From CAIYTF01 sp963664845 (lineage in GTDB: Bacteria; Bacteroidota; Ignavibacteria; Ignavibacteriales; Ignavibacteriaceae): 64,000 nt of DNA. Made by a program: the position numbers and the translations under genes. The notes beneath the pieces were generated by a model. It had not been told where the DNA came from. It searched no databases and saw nothing but the letters and a program-made list of their open reading frames with translations. The stretch spans positions 1,364,001 to 1,428,000 of the forward strand of contig OY761615.1 of the NCBI GenBank assembly GCA_963664845.1, given 5' to 3'. This document shows, one piece after another, positions 46,334-55,475 of the stretch. The stretch's first letter is position 1; each line of letters begins with the position of its first letter.

Positions 46334-46357
46334 AATATCCTGTACTGATTTTTGTAA

Positions 46358-47320
46358 TTAAAAAACGGAAACTTTGACATACTTATGTGGGTTTTTCTTG
46401 ATGTCCACCACGAGGGCATCAAGTTCATCAATCAGGTTCTTAATTGTTCCGAGCATTTTTTTGTCAGTCAGCAATCCGCCTACTATGGTACTGTCATTTC
46501 CTGCTTTGGCCACCAGTTTATTGACTTCGGATGCTGTGTAATGAATACTGTTGTAGAGTGAGTCTTCGGTAACAAGTTTGCCGATAGTTCCTTTTCCGCT
46601 GTTAATATTGGTTATCATGGCTCTGAACTCTCTGACAGCCTCTTTGGTTTCCGTATACAATTCTTTGTTGTGAATGAGCTGACCGGTTGTGCCATCTTTA
46701 CTTTCGAGAGCGGCAATTAACTTGTCGGCATCGCTTAGCACCCGGGACAGTTTGTTTGCTGCCGTGGGTGTATTAATAAGTGTTGCCATTGTGCCATTTC
46801 CTGTTGCCAGCGAGTCGGTAATACGGTGTAAATTGACAAGTACGCTTTTCAATTCCTGCGTCACCGGAGATATTTCCTTCGTGATGTCTTCAAGGATGAC
46901 TCCGCGGTTATAGGGAACGTTTGCATTATCCGGCAGTGGCTCCCCGGAATTCTTCCCAATTGAAAGATGAATGTATTTGTCGCCAAGAATGCCAATACCC
47001 CGGATTTCTGCACATGTCCCGGTGGTAATTTTTTGCCTGTATGAGGATAATACCTTGAGTGATACGCGGATGTTTTCTTTGTTAGCATCCGGCAAAAATT
47101 CAATTTTTTCAACTCCTCCGATTTTTACACCGCCCAGCAATACCGGGGCACCCTTAACCAGGCCGGCGGCATCATCGATGCAAACAACCAGATTATATGT
47201 TTTGGAGAAATAATATTCATCGGTACCAACTATAATCAGAAGTGCGAATAGAATTATAATTCCGGCAAAGACGGTTATCCCGACTTTTTTTTGCATAGTT
47301 TTTTTGTTTGGTTCAGGCAT
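46358..47320 (-). CDS. mlaD: MCE/MlaD-family lipid transport protein
   Basis: A 320-residue protein with one N-terminal transmembrane helix (GITVFAGIIILFALLIIVG) and an MCE domain at about 38-115 (YNLVVCIDDAAGLVKGAPVL, GGVKIGGVEKIEF). A helical tail with repeated GTxGxLxxxxxLY motifs follows (GTTGQLIHNKELY, GKGTIGKLVTEDSLY). MlaD proteins form a periplasmic hexameric ring that passes phospholipids to or from the MlaE-MlaF ABC complex. Its start overlaps the mlaF end by 8 bases. Confidence 0.92.
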   Translation of the reverse strand: MPEPNKKTMQKKVGITVFAGIIILFALLIIVGTDEYYFSKTYNLVVCIDDAAGLVKGAPVLLGGVKIGGVEKIEFLPDANKENIRVSLKVLSSYRQKITTGTCAEIRGIGILGDKYIHLSIGKNSGEPLPDNANVPYNRGVILEDITKEISPVTQELKSVLVNLHRITDSLATGNGTMATLINTPTAANKLSRVLSDADKLIAALESKDGTTGQLIHNKELYTETKEAVREFRAMITNINSGKGTIGKLVTEDSLYNSIHYTASEVNKLVAKAGNDSTIVGGLLTDKKMLGTIKNLIDELDALVVDIKKNPHKYVKVSVF

Positions 47321-48083
47321 ATTCGTCTCTATGGAGATTTGATTTCATGAATGCTGAGTCTTCATATATTTCATAAAGAAATTCTCTTATAAATGGGTTG
47401 TCTTGCCGAAGCACTTCGTTTTTGCTTCCGGATGCAACTATTTTCCCTTCATTAAGCACAGTGAGCACATCGCCGACGGATATTGCATCGTTTATGATGT
47501 GGGTTACGATCACTGACGTAGTTCCGGCTGCTTTTAGGTTGCGAATGAGATTCAGGATCAGTTTCGAGTTGATGGGATCCAGACCCGTTGTAGGTTCATC
47601 AAAGAGGATAGTCTTGGGTTCCACTACCAGAGCCCGGGCAATTGCCAGGCGTTTTTTCATTCCTCCCGACAATTGTTCCGGGTAAAGGTTCTCGGTTCCA
47701 GTGAGATTAACAAATGAAAGTGCAGCTTTCACTTTAGCTTCAATTTCTTCGATTTGTTTTTTGGTGTTTTGCGAAAGAAAGAAAGCCGCATTTTCCGATA
47801 CAGTGAGCGAATCAAAAAGCGCATTTCCCTGAAACACCATGCCAATGTTGCGCCGCACTTCAGGATCATGATCGGGCGTCTTGTCAGTCACATCATTTCC
47901 ATCGATAATAACCTTTCCGCTGTCGACCATGAGAAGCCCAAGTATAATTTTCAGGATAGTGCTCTTCCCTACTCCGCTCGGTCCTAAAATAACAGATATG
48001 GTACCGTCCAATATTTGCAGGGATAGATCTTCCAATATTTTTCTTCCTGTTAACTCAAGCGAAATGTTTTGTAAATCAATCAT
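47313..48083 (-). CDS. mlaF: MlaF-type ABC ATPase
   Basis: A 256-residue ATPase with Walker A GPSGVGKST, signature QLSGGMKKRLAIARAL, Walker B TILFDEPTTGLDP and H-loop IVTHIINDA. The SGGMKKR signature form is typical of the Mla/Mce ATPases. It powers lipid transport by MlaE. It is six bases downstream of mlaE. Confidence 0.93.
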   Translation of the reverse strand: MIDLQNISLELTGRKILEDLSLQILDGTISVILGPSGVGKSTILKIILGLLMVDSGKVIIDGNDVTDKTPDHDPEVRRNIGMVFQGNALFDSLTVSENAAFFLSQNTKKQIEEIEAKVKAALSFVNLTGTENLYPEQLSGGMKKRLAIARALVVEPKTILFDEPTTGLDPINSKLILNLIRNLKAAGTTSVIVTHIINDAISVGDVLTVLNEGKIVASGSKNEVLRQDNPFIREFLYEIYEDSAFMKSNLHRDEYA

Positions 48084-48089
48084 GATCGC

Positions 48090-48878
48090 TTACAACACCT
48101 CCCAGATTATTTTGGTGAAGATAAGGTCGAGCGCAAGAACTGCCATGGATGACATTACGACTGAACTGATTGAATTCTTCCCAAGATTGACGGTGCCGCC
48201 TTTGGTTGAGATTCCATAGTGGCAACTGATGCTGGCAATAAAGAATCCGAAGAATATGGGCTTGAGTGACCCGACCAGAAGGTCTTTCATTTTAATCACC
48301 GTTACCACACTATTCAACAAATACGAAAAATCGACATGAAAGGTTTGGTTGGTGATAAAAATGCCGCCTATCACTCCGGATACATCGGCAATTAACGTTA
48401 AAGGCAGAAACATGACAACTGCAGCAACAACACGCGGCACTACCAAATTTGCGGCTGGATTGATTCCAAACGCGCGCAGAGCATCAATCTGCTCACTCAA
48501 TTGCATTGCCCCGAGCTCAGAAGTGTTCTTTGCACCGGTTCGTGCGGCAAGAAGCAATCCGGTGATAACCGGACCCAGTTCCCTTATCATACCGAGGGAG
48601 ACAGTTCTGCCAATCAGTGTTGTTGCGCCAAACATTTCAAGATTATGGCCACTCTCAATTGCAAGAATAATTCCGGCGAAAAGACCACCCGTTATAACCA
48701 TCAATAATGCTTTTGTCCCGATTACATACATTTCCCTCACGGTATTTTCCAAATTGCTTTTTACCGATCCGATGTTCTTCAGTATAGAAAAGACAAACAG
48801 GGAATATTCTTCAAGACCGGCAAATATGTTCTGCAGGGGCATTGGTATTAATTTTTGAGAAAATGTCTGCCGGTTCAT
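48090..48878 (-). CDS. mlaE: MlaE-type lipid ABC permease
   Basis: A 262-residue permease of the MlaE/YrbE family with about five helices. Conserved parts are GGLFAGIILAIESGHNLEMF, RELGPVITGLLLAARTGAKNTSELGAM (the family signature with the ExG region) and LRAFGINPAANLVVPRVVAA. Its ATG overlaps the nucleotidyltransferase stop (TAATG). This overlap ties the lipid transporter to the head-group genes in one message. Confidence 0.94.
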   Translation of the reverse strand: MNRQTFSQKLIPMPLQNIFAGLEEYSLFVFSILKNIGSVKSNLENTVREMYVIGTKALLMVITGGLFAGIILAIESGHNLEMFGATTLIGRTVSLGMIRELGPVITGLLLAARTGAKNTSELGAMQLSEQIDALRAFGINPAANLVVPRVVAAVVMFLPLTLIADVSGVIGGIFITNQTFHVDFSYLLNSVVTVIKMKDLLVGSLKPIFFGFFIASISCHYGISTKGGTVNLGKNSISSVVMSSMAVLALDLIFTKIIWEVL

Positions 48879-49579
48879 TATTCACTTTCTCCGTTGAGAA
48901 AAGCTTCAGCTTTCGGTATATCCGAAACATGATCGACATCGATCATTTTTGAAAATTTATAGGCCTTCATCTGGTACCCATTCTCAACCAGATATTTTAG
49001 CAGATTTCGCAATCGTTGTTGCCCGGAGGTAAGTATCCTTGCGGCTGATTCGAATATATCGTTGTGGAAAAAATAGATTCCACCGGTTACATAATTGCTG
49101 CTCACCGGAGTGTCGGAGAACTTTGTTATAGTCCCGTTATTATTGAATTGCGCGTATAATGGCTTTTCATCATCAACAAAATCAGTAACCGCAATTACGC
49201 TTTTTTGGGTTTGGGTTCGGCACAGCGAAAGAAATTCCTGGAACTCCAGCGGGTTGAATATAGTGTCAGTTGTCATCAGCACAAACGGAACGCCCCAAAG
49301 ATATGTCCGCAATTCATAAAGACTGTGCAGAGAACTGGGCGTTGATTTAATATAGAGGTTTAGACGAACCGGCAGTTCGAGGTTCTCCATATGTTGTATC
49401 AGATCGGCAGAGTCCTGATTAACGATGCAGCTTATTGATGTTGCCCCATTGGCAATACAAAGCCCCAACAGTCGATCTATGAGTGTTACCCCGTTTATTT
49501 TTACAAGTGGTTTCGGGCATGCAAGGCCCTCTTCTTTAAGGCGTTGACCCTCACCCGCCGCAATTATTGCAAAATTCAT
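48878..49579 (-). CDS. Nucleotidyltransferase, candidate CTP:inositol-phosphate cytidylyltransferase
   Basis: A 233-residue NTP-transferase fold protein starting MNFAIIAAGEGQRLKEEG, the usual G-x-G-x-R loop, then PKPLVKINGVTLIDRLL. The metal-binding aspartate region is VLMTTDTIF and the later one is MIDVDHVSDI. Enzymes of this family activate a phosphorylated sugar, inositol or alcohol by joining it to CMP, UMP or another nucleotide. Given inositol-phosphate synthase and a CDP-alcohol transferase in the same cluster, CDP-inositol formation, as in archaeal di-inositol-phosphate synthesis, is the favoured guess. Confidence 0.85.
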   Translation of the reverse strand: MNFAIIAAGEGQRLKEEGLACPKPLVKINGVTLIDRLLGLCIANGATSISCIVNQDSADLIQHMENLELPVRLNLYIKSTPSSLHSLYELRTYLWGVPFVLMTTDTIFNPLEFQEFLSLCRTQTQKSVIAVTDFVDDEKPLYAQFNNNGTITKFSDTPVSSNYVTGGIYFFHNDIFESAARILTSGQQRLRNLLKYLVENGYQMKAYKFSKMIDVDHVSDIPKAEAFLNGESE

Positions 49580-49637
49580 TTGCGTATAGTACTGTTAATA
49601 TGTAATGTTATATTTTATCTGTGACCGGTGCCCGTAT

Positions 49638-50375
49638 TCATGCTACTTTATTATGCACCAGGTCAAATATTGTTTTGCTCAGATCGGAAGTGGGCTCCCA
49701 ATCATCTGTTGATGTTATGTCTATTGTCATCAAATCAGTTGCATCCAAAGTTTCCAATTTCATTCGCGTTCCTGCTGCAGGCCGTGGATTTTGTATCAGG
49801 TATGAAAGAATGGAAATATCCTCATCACGATAAGTTCTGCCAAGAGAGGCTGTCATCCCTTTCATCGCCGAAAGGTAAGAATAGGTCAGATGCGAATCGA
49901 GAAGCAGTTGATCATCATACAAATGGAAAACGTTAATAACCGAACCACCCTTATGCAAGCCAAGCAAAAGAGATATTTCATATTTGATAAAAAAGAATAT
50001 GCTCAAAAAAGAAGTCCTGAATTCTTTGTTGTAAAAATCCATTGAGCAGTCAATAATATTGGTTGTTATTTCCGGAAGCAAAATGTTGTTTATGGCACAA
50101 TCAAAAGAACCGAGAAAAGAATAGGCCTTATTTATGCCGTACTCTATCTGATACGCATCATGTTCATCCAACTGCAGCACTTCCTTTTTCCCTCCAAGTT
50201 TCATTTTATAAACAATCCGCCTTAATACATTTATATCCGGATCAGTCAAAAACATTGCGGCCCCCGCTTTTGCAAAGCGTTCTGCAAGGCTGTGTGAGAA
50301 CAGGGATGTTATTCCGTGCATATAGACAGAAATGGTTCTGTCTTTTGCAGGGAAAATATCTTTATCAGAGTTCAT
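49638..50375 (-). CDS. Degenerate short-chain dehydrogenase-like protein
   Basis: A 245-residue protein from ATG at 50375 (MNSDKDIFPAKDRTISV); the frame extends upstream. The overall SDR pattern is visible: a beta-alpha start ISVYMHGITSLFSHSLAERFAKAGAA, INNILL in the place of NNAG, GGSVINVFH for the catalytic Ser strand and YSYLSAMKGMTASLGRTY at the YxxxK site. The glycine-rich cofactor loop (TGxxxGIG) is lost and the Tyr-Lys spacing is off. It may be a non-catalytic or strongly altered SDR. It lies 58 bases before the nucleotidyltransferase gene. Confidence 0.7.
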   Translation of the reverse strand: MNSDKDIFPAKDRTISVYMHGITSLFSHSLAERFAKAGAAMFLTDPDINVLRRIVYKMKLGGKKEVLQLDEHDAYQIEYGINKAYSFLGSFDCAINNILLPEITTNIIDCSMDFYNKEFRTSFLSIFFFIKYEISLLLGLHKGGSVINVFHLYDDQLLLDSHLTYSYLSAMKGMTASLGRTYRDEDISILSYLIQNPRPAAGTRMKLETLDATDLMTIDITSTDDWEPTSDLSKTIFDLVHNKVA

Positions 50376-50487
50376 TGGTTCATCCGGTAAACTATAATTT
50401 GTCTGTACAATTATCCCGGGAGAAGGAAGTCTCCGGTGCCATTTGCAAACCACCGGAGACAACCACTCTCCCGGAAATCAGTTACTG

Positions 50488-51030
50488 TCAGTTAAAGTAA
50501 AATCTGGCAGTAAGCTCGGTTGCTGTTCTCAGGCTCGTACTGGATTCTTCTTTGGGGATATCTCTCGATAATTGCGATATAACACCAAATTTTTCTTTGA
50601 GGCCAAAGCTGAATTGTTTTGCGATAAAATATTCACCGCCCACTACCAGGTTGCCCTGAATACTGTTTTTTGCATCAGGTTCAAGCAAATAGAAACCGGC
50701 GTCTTTGCTGCTTTCATACAAGCCTTCTATACCGACGTAAGGCGAAAATTCACTATCGTTGAAATGATAAAGAACAGCAAGACCAACCCGGAAATCAGTC
50801 CCGTCAACTTTCGTAAAACCGGCCGCAGCATCTCCGCCGGGAGAATAGTAGTTGAACCCGACAAGAAATTCAGTAGCGACTTTATCGCTGACGAAATATT
50901 TTACTGCCAGATTTGGTGAGGATGTGGCTCCATCCAACCCTAATCCGAATTTGCCCGGCTTGATGGCCTGGGCGGAAGATACAGAAATCATCATGATTAC
51001 TGCAGCCAGAATGAATTGTAACTTTTTCAT
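50488..51030 (-). CDS. Outer-membrane beta-barrel protein
   Basis: A 180-residue protein from ATG at 51030, with signal peptide (MKKLQFILAAVIMMISVSSA) and AAGGA before the start. The mature part has alternating strands (FGLGLDGATSSPNLAVKYFV, TEFLVGFNYYSPGGD, FRVGLAVLYHF, SPYVGIEGLYE, NLVVGGEYFIAKQFSFGLK) and ends in ATELTARFYFN, with a terminal aromatic as in barrels. It looks like an 8-stranded OmpA/OmpW-type barrel. It is the first gene on the strand of the inositol-lipid/Mla cluster, with a 112-base gap to the next gene, so membership is uncertain. Confidence 0.82.
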   Translation of the reverse strand: MKKLQFILAAVIMMISVSSAQAIKPGKFGLGLDGATSSPNLAVKYFVSDKVATEFLVGFNYYSPGGDAAAGFTKVDGTDFRVGLAVLYHFNDSEFSPYVGIEGLYESSKDAGFYLLEPDAKNSIQGNLVVGGEYFIAKQFSFGLKEKFGVISQLSRDIPKEESSTSLRTATELTARFYFN

Positions 51031-51243
51031 ATATATCCTTATATTTTTATTTATTGTTTTGTAGAACCCTAAGGGTTCTTTTTTAGTTATTTTCCGACGA
51101 AGCATGATTCAGGCTGTTACTCTTGCAATGCAAATGAGCACCTTCCCTTAAAGACGTATGACGAAACGAAATATTGTTTGTATTATGCATCTGCTTCATT
51201 TTTTTCATACTGATTATAAATTCCATTTGTACCTCTGCCTGTG

Positions 51244-54200
51244 TTATTCCACTTCTGGTACGGCGTCACCTGCGTTAACCGGGCTGGTACTCTTTACTTT
51301 TTGAAATTTTGTCATGATATTTTCAAATGTCAGATACACTGCCGGAACAACAACCAGAGTAAGCACCAGCGAACTGGTCAATCCACCAATAATAACCCAT
51401 GCCATACCGTTTTTCATTTCGGAACCTGCACCCGATGCTGTTGCAACCGGCAGCATACCAAAGATCATTGCGAGGGTGGTCATCAGAATGGGGCGTAACC
51501 TTTCCTTACCTGCTTCAATTAATGCATCTTTCAGAAGCATTCCTTTTTCACGAAGGTGGTTTGTAAAGTCTACCAGCAGAATGGCGTTCTTGGCAACCAA
51601 CCCGATCAGAACAATATTGCCAATTATGGAAAAGAGCGTAAGACTGTTTCTGGTCAATGCCAAAGCAAGTATCGAGCCAATAAGCGCCAACGGAATGGAA
51701 AACAAAACCACCAAAGGATAACGGAGCGAATTATACAGAGCTACCATGATGAGATAAACCAGGATAATGGCTGCAATCATAGAAAAGCCCAGCGTACTGA
51801 ATGCTTCTCCCTGCTTCTTAATCATTCCAACAAATTCAACATTGATGCCTTCGGGAATTTTCCCTGCCATTTCCTTTTTGATTTCTTCGGCAACTGTCCC
51901 ACTTGCACGACCGCTCACGTTTGAACTTATGGTCATCGAGGCTGTTCTTTCACGATGCTCAAGCATACTTGGGCCCATAGCCTGGGTGATAGAAGCAAAC
52001 TGGTTTAATTCGATCAGTTGTCCCTGATCGTTCATAAATGATATTTTGCTCACGTCTTCAATGTTCTGCCTGTCAAACTTATCATAGGAAATCTTTATGT
52101 CATATTCAGTGTTCCCGACCCGGTACTTTGAATCGGTATTCCCTGCAAATGCCGTATGCATAGTGGCACCAACATCGGCAATGGAAAGCCGCAATTGTGC
52201 CATCTTGTCTCTGTCAATGGCAACCTGTATCTCCGGCTTAGGATCATTAACGGAATATTTCACATCCGTTGTTCCTGGGGTCTTCTTGGTTATATCCATA
52301 ACAAGCGCTGCTGCTTTTGTCACTTTCTCATAATCTGTTCCTTTAACCGCTATCTGGATGGCTGCTGTTCCTGCTCCACCACTTACCGTAGTAGGACTGA
52401 TGGTTACCTTTACCCCGGGATTCCTTTTGGCAATGTCTTCCTTAAGGTTCATGCAATATTCATCAATAGTATATGCTCTTTCATTTTTCTTGAGGATGGT
52501 TACCGACATCTGCGAAATATTATTACGTGCGCTTGATGAAAGAATGCTGCTGGAAGTGCCTACGTTCGACATTAGTTTTTTGACTTCCGGTTTTGCCAGC
52601 AGAAACGATTCAATTCTCTGTGAAATCAGGTTGTTTTCCTGAACCGAGATTTGTGGATCAAATTCCAGACCGATGGTAAATTCACCCTGATCGGTATCCG
52701 GAATAAAAGCCGTACCAATAAACCCTGCCGCCATCAGAAAAATTACCCCGGCAAAAAGTGCGGTGATGCCCCCCAATAAATATTTCCGGTTCCCAAGTGC
52801 CCAACGGAGCACCGATTCATAGAGGCTTTTCAGATGGTTGAACAGATTCTCAATACGCCTGCCAAACTTGCTCGAGAGTGAATTTGAACTCAAATCTTCC
52901 AGTTTTCCAAATTTGGAAAGCAGCAAAGGCGTAAGAGTAAACGATACCAATAAGCTCGCCATAGTGGAAACGATCATGGGCATTGAAAATTCTTTTAGAA
53001 TATTTCCCACCATACCACCCGCAATGGCAAGCGGTAAAAACACTATCGTTATAACCAGTGTTATGGAAACAGCAGTAACAAGGATTTGTTTGGCGCCATC
53101 GCGCGCTGCCTGCAGTTTTGTTTTGCCCTGTTCAAGATGACTGAAAATATTTTCGACCACAACTATAGAGTCATCCACCAGAATACCCACCGCCAGCGAT
53201 AGGGCCATGAGTGACATCAGGTTAAGTGAATAGCCAAACGCGTAGAGAAAAATGAACGCGGGCAGCATGGAAAGGGGCACCGCAACCATAACTATCAAAG
53301 CACTTCTCAGACTATGCAGGAAGAGGAAGCACACCAGTGATACGATTAAAACGGCAAGCACCAAATCCTCAACCACAGAGTTTACTGACTCCATCGTATA
53401 GACCGAACTATCCGTTGCTATCTCAAATTTCACCTTTTCGCCTGCAAATTCCTTTTCGGCCTCTGCAAGTTCAGCTTTCACCTGTCTTGCCACCTCAACC
53501 GTATTCGCATCAGTTTGTTTTTGTATCTGCATTCCTATTGAGGCAACTCCGTTTAAACGGCTTAGCTGATCCTGATCAACTGAACCATCTTCAATCTCGC
53601 CAACATCACGAACCGCGATTTGGCTGCCTTGTGGACTGACAGCTATCACTGTATTGCGCAATTGATCGATTGATGCAAATTTGGCTGCTAAACGTACGGT
53701 ATATTGCTTATCAGTATGCTCAATCTTTCCGGTTGGGTAATCCTGGTTCGCTTTCTGAATTGCGCCCAGCACCTGCAAAATGGAAAGATTGTATGCACGC
53801 AGTTTTTCCGGATCAAGATTCACATTAATTTCGCGTTTGGTGCCGCCCATCAACGTTACCTGACCCACACCCTGCAATTTGGAAAGGCGTGGTTTAATGC
53901 GGTCATCTACCAACTGATAAAAAGCCTGGGGGTCCATTTCTGAGGTAACTGCAAGTTTCATGATCGGCATTTCATCCGGAGAGAACTTGCTGATTACAGG
54001 GTTCTTGACGTCCGAAGGGAAATCGGCAAGAATCGCGTTTATTTTCCGTTGGGCTTCTTCAACCGAAACGGTTGGATTTGCCGAACTCTTCAGTTCCAGC
54101 GTAACCATGGAATAACCTTCCTGTGAAACCGAGGTCATTGCATCAAGGTTCTCAAGCGAGGATAACGCATCTTCAACTTTTTTGGTGACTGACGTTTCAA

Positions 54201-54369
54201 CTTCTGAGGCAGAGGCGCCGGGATATATTGTTGATACCGAAACGATGTTTGTTTCGAACTTTGGCATCAGGTTGATGTTCAACATTTTAAAGGTTACGAA
54301 TCCCAACAATCCAATTATTGAAAAGAGCACGAAAACAATAAGGGGACGCTTAAGTGATAATTCTATCAT
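51244..54369 (-). CDS. RND efflux pump inner-membrane transporter (AcrB/HAE1 type)
   Basis: A 1041-residue protein with the standard two-fold RND layout: helix 1 (PLIVFVLFSIIGLLGFVTF), a large porter/docking domain, helices 2-6, a second periplasmic domain and helices 8-12. The helix 4 proton-relay pair is present in LAVGILVDDSIVVVENIF. AcrB-like motifs include YPGASASEVE and PPISVQ-like GLEFDPQISVQE. It exports drugs or other hydrophobic molecules using the proton gradient. It is the third gene of the TolC-MFP-RND operon, 17 bases after the MFP gene. Confidence 0.95.
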   Translation of the reverse strand: MIELSLKRPLIVFVLFSIIGLLGFVTFKMLNINLMPKFETNIVSVSTIYPGASASEVETSVTKKVEDALSSLENLDAMTSVSQEGYSMVTLELKSSANPTVSVEEAQRKINAILADFPSDVKNPVISKFSPDEMPIMKLAVTSEMDPQAFYQLVDDRIKPRLSKLQGVGQVTLMGGTKREINVNLDPEKLRAYNLSILQVLGAIQKANQDYPTGKIEHTDKQYTVRLAAKFASIDQLRNTVIAVSPQGSQIAVRDVGEIEDGSVDQDQLSRLNGVASIGMQIQKQTDANTVEVARQVKAELAEAEKEFAGEKVKFEIATDSSVYTMESVNSVVEDLVLAVLIVSLVCFLFLHSLRSALIVMVAVPLSMLPAFIFLYAFGYSLNLMSLMALSLAVGILVDDSIVVVENIFSHLEQGKTKLQAARDGAKQILVTAVSITLVITIVFLPLAIAGGMVGNILKEFSMPMIVSTMASLLVSFTLTPLLLSKFGKLEDLSSNSLSSKFGRRIENLFNHLKSLYESVLRWALGNRKYLLGGITALFAGVIFLMAAGFIGTAFIPDTDQGEFTIGLEFDPQISVQENNLISQRIESFLLAKPEVKKLMSNVGTSSSILSSSARNNISQMSVTILKKNERAYTIDEYCMNLKEDIAKRNPGVKVTISPTTVSGGAGTAAIQIAVKGTDYEKVTKAAALVMDITKKTPGTTDVKYSVNDPKPEIQVAIDRDKMAQLRLSIADVGATMHTAFAGNTDSKYRVGNTEYDIKISYDKFDRQNIEDVSKISFMNDQGQLIELNQFASITQAMGPSMLEHRERTASMTISSNVSGRASGTVAEEIKKEMAGKIPEGINVEFVGMIKKQGEAFSTLGFSMIAAIILVYLIMVALYNSLRYPLVVLFSIPLALIGSILALALTRNSLTLFSIIGNIVLIGLVAKNAILLVDFTNHLREKGMLLKDALIEAGKERLRPILMTTLAMIFGMLPVATASGAGSEMKNGMAWVIIGGLTSSLVLTLVVVPAVYLTFENIMTKFQKVKSTSPVNAGDAVPEVE

Positions 54370-54386
54370 TGTAATTTTCTTTCCGG

Positions 54387-55445
54387 CTATTGTGCTACGG
54401 CAACTAATGCGCCGTCAGTGAGGTTAAGCTGTCCTGTAGTAACAACCTGGTCATTTTCGTTCAACCCGCTGAGCACCTCCAGATATTCGCCATAATCTTT
54501 TCCAATGGTCACTTTTCTGAGATGCACCACGTTCGATTCGATCACGTATACTGAAGCTTCCTTAATGCTTCCCTGCAGGGATTTTCGTGGTATGACCAGT
54601 ACTTTTTCTGTACTGCCAAAATCAAAATTCACCGATACGAAGGTACCAGAGCGAAGCTGGTTTGCTTTTTGGTTTTCAATAACAACCTCAACGGGATAGT
54701 TGTGCCATTTGTCTGCTTTTGGAGCTATATAAGATACTTTCCCGTTAAAACTGATTCCGGGAAATACCTGAGAGGTTATTGCAGCCTTCTGACCAATCTT
54801 TAACTGATATGCATCCTTTTCAGCTACGTTTATTGAAGCCTTCAATGAGGATAAATCAACAAGAGCAAGGATTGGAGCGCCAACACCCACATATCCGCCC
54901 TTTTCAACTGACTTTTGATAAACAGTGCCGTTAAACGGAGCAGTTATTTTGGTAAATTCAAGCTGACGTTTTGCCTGTTCAACACCAATCTTAGCATTCT
55001 CATAAGCTATCCGGCTGTCCCGTAATTGGGTTTCTGTCCCGGCTTTCCCTGCATATATACTCTTCACGCGGTTATATTCATCTTCAAGTCTGGAAAGATT
55101 CAATTTGGCATTTTCAAGCGCATAGGTTTGTGTCCGGTCATCCAGCCGTACAAGCAGTTGTCCCTGTTTGGCATAATCACCAATGGAAAAATTGACAGCA
55201 GCAACCTGAGCGGCAATTTCCGCCTGCAGAAGAACTTCATTCCGGGCTATTGTTGTTCCCACCACAGCAAGTGTTTTATTGACTTCCTTCCTTGCCACCT
55301 TGTCGGAGGTCACAGATATGCTTTTATGCGATACATCTTTAACAGCCTTTTTCTCCTGAATATTGGAATAATTGCCTGCCAGACGAATGCCAATTAAGAC
55401 GATCACCACGAGCGCGGAACCGAAAACAATTAATTTCTTTTTCAT
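54387..55445 (-). CDS. RND efflux membrane fusion protein
   Basis: A 352-residue periplasmic adaptor with an N-terminal anchor helix (LIVFGSALVVIVLIGIRLA). The lipoyl halves are AAQVAAVNFSIGDYAKQGQL and KITAPFNGTVYQKSVEKGG, separated by a short helical hairpin. Beta-barrel and membrane-proximal domains follow to the end (GLNENDQVVTTGQLNLTDGA). It connects the RND pump with the TolC channel. Confidence 0.94.
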   Translation of the reverse strand: MKKKLIVFGSALVVIVLIGIRLAGNYSNIQEKKAVKDVSHKSISVTSDKVARKEVNKTLAVVGTTIARNEVLLQAEIAAQVAAVNFSIGDYAKQGQLLVRLDDRTQTYALENAKLNLSRLEDEYNRVKSIYAGKAGTETQLRDSRIAYENAKIGVEQAKRQLEFTKITAPFNGTVYQKSVEKGGYVGVGAPILALVDLSSLKASINVAEKDAYQLKIGQKAAITSQVFPGISFNGKVSYIAPKADKWHNYPVEVVIENQKANQLRSGTFVSVNFDFGSTEKVLVIPRKSLQGSIKEASVYVIESNVVHLRKVTIGKDYGEYLEVLSGLNENDQVVTTGQLNLTDGALVAVAQ

Positions 55446-55475
55446 GCGTTTCTTTCTTTTATAAAATTCTTGGTG

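Noticed and set aside
51063..51085. Hairpin AGAACCCT/AGGGTTCT followed by T residues on the plus strand
   Set aside because: It looks like a terminator, but no plus-strand gene ends here and the minus-strand orientation lacks a T-run. The arms meet at a single base, so the loop is strained. Left uncalled.
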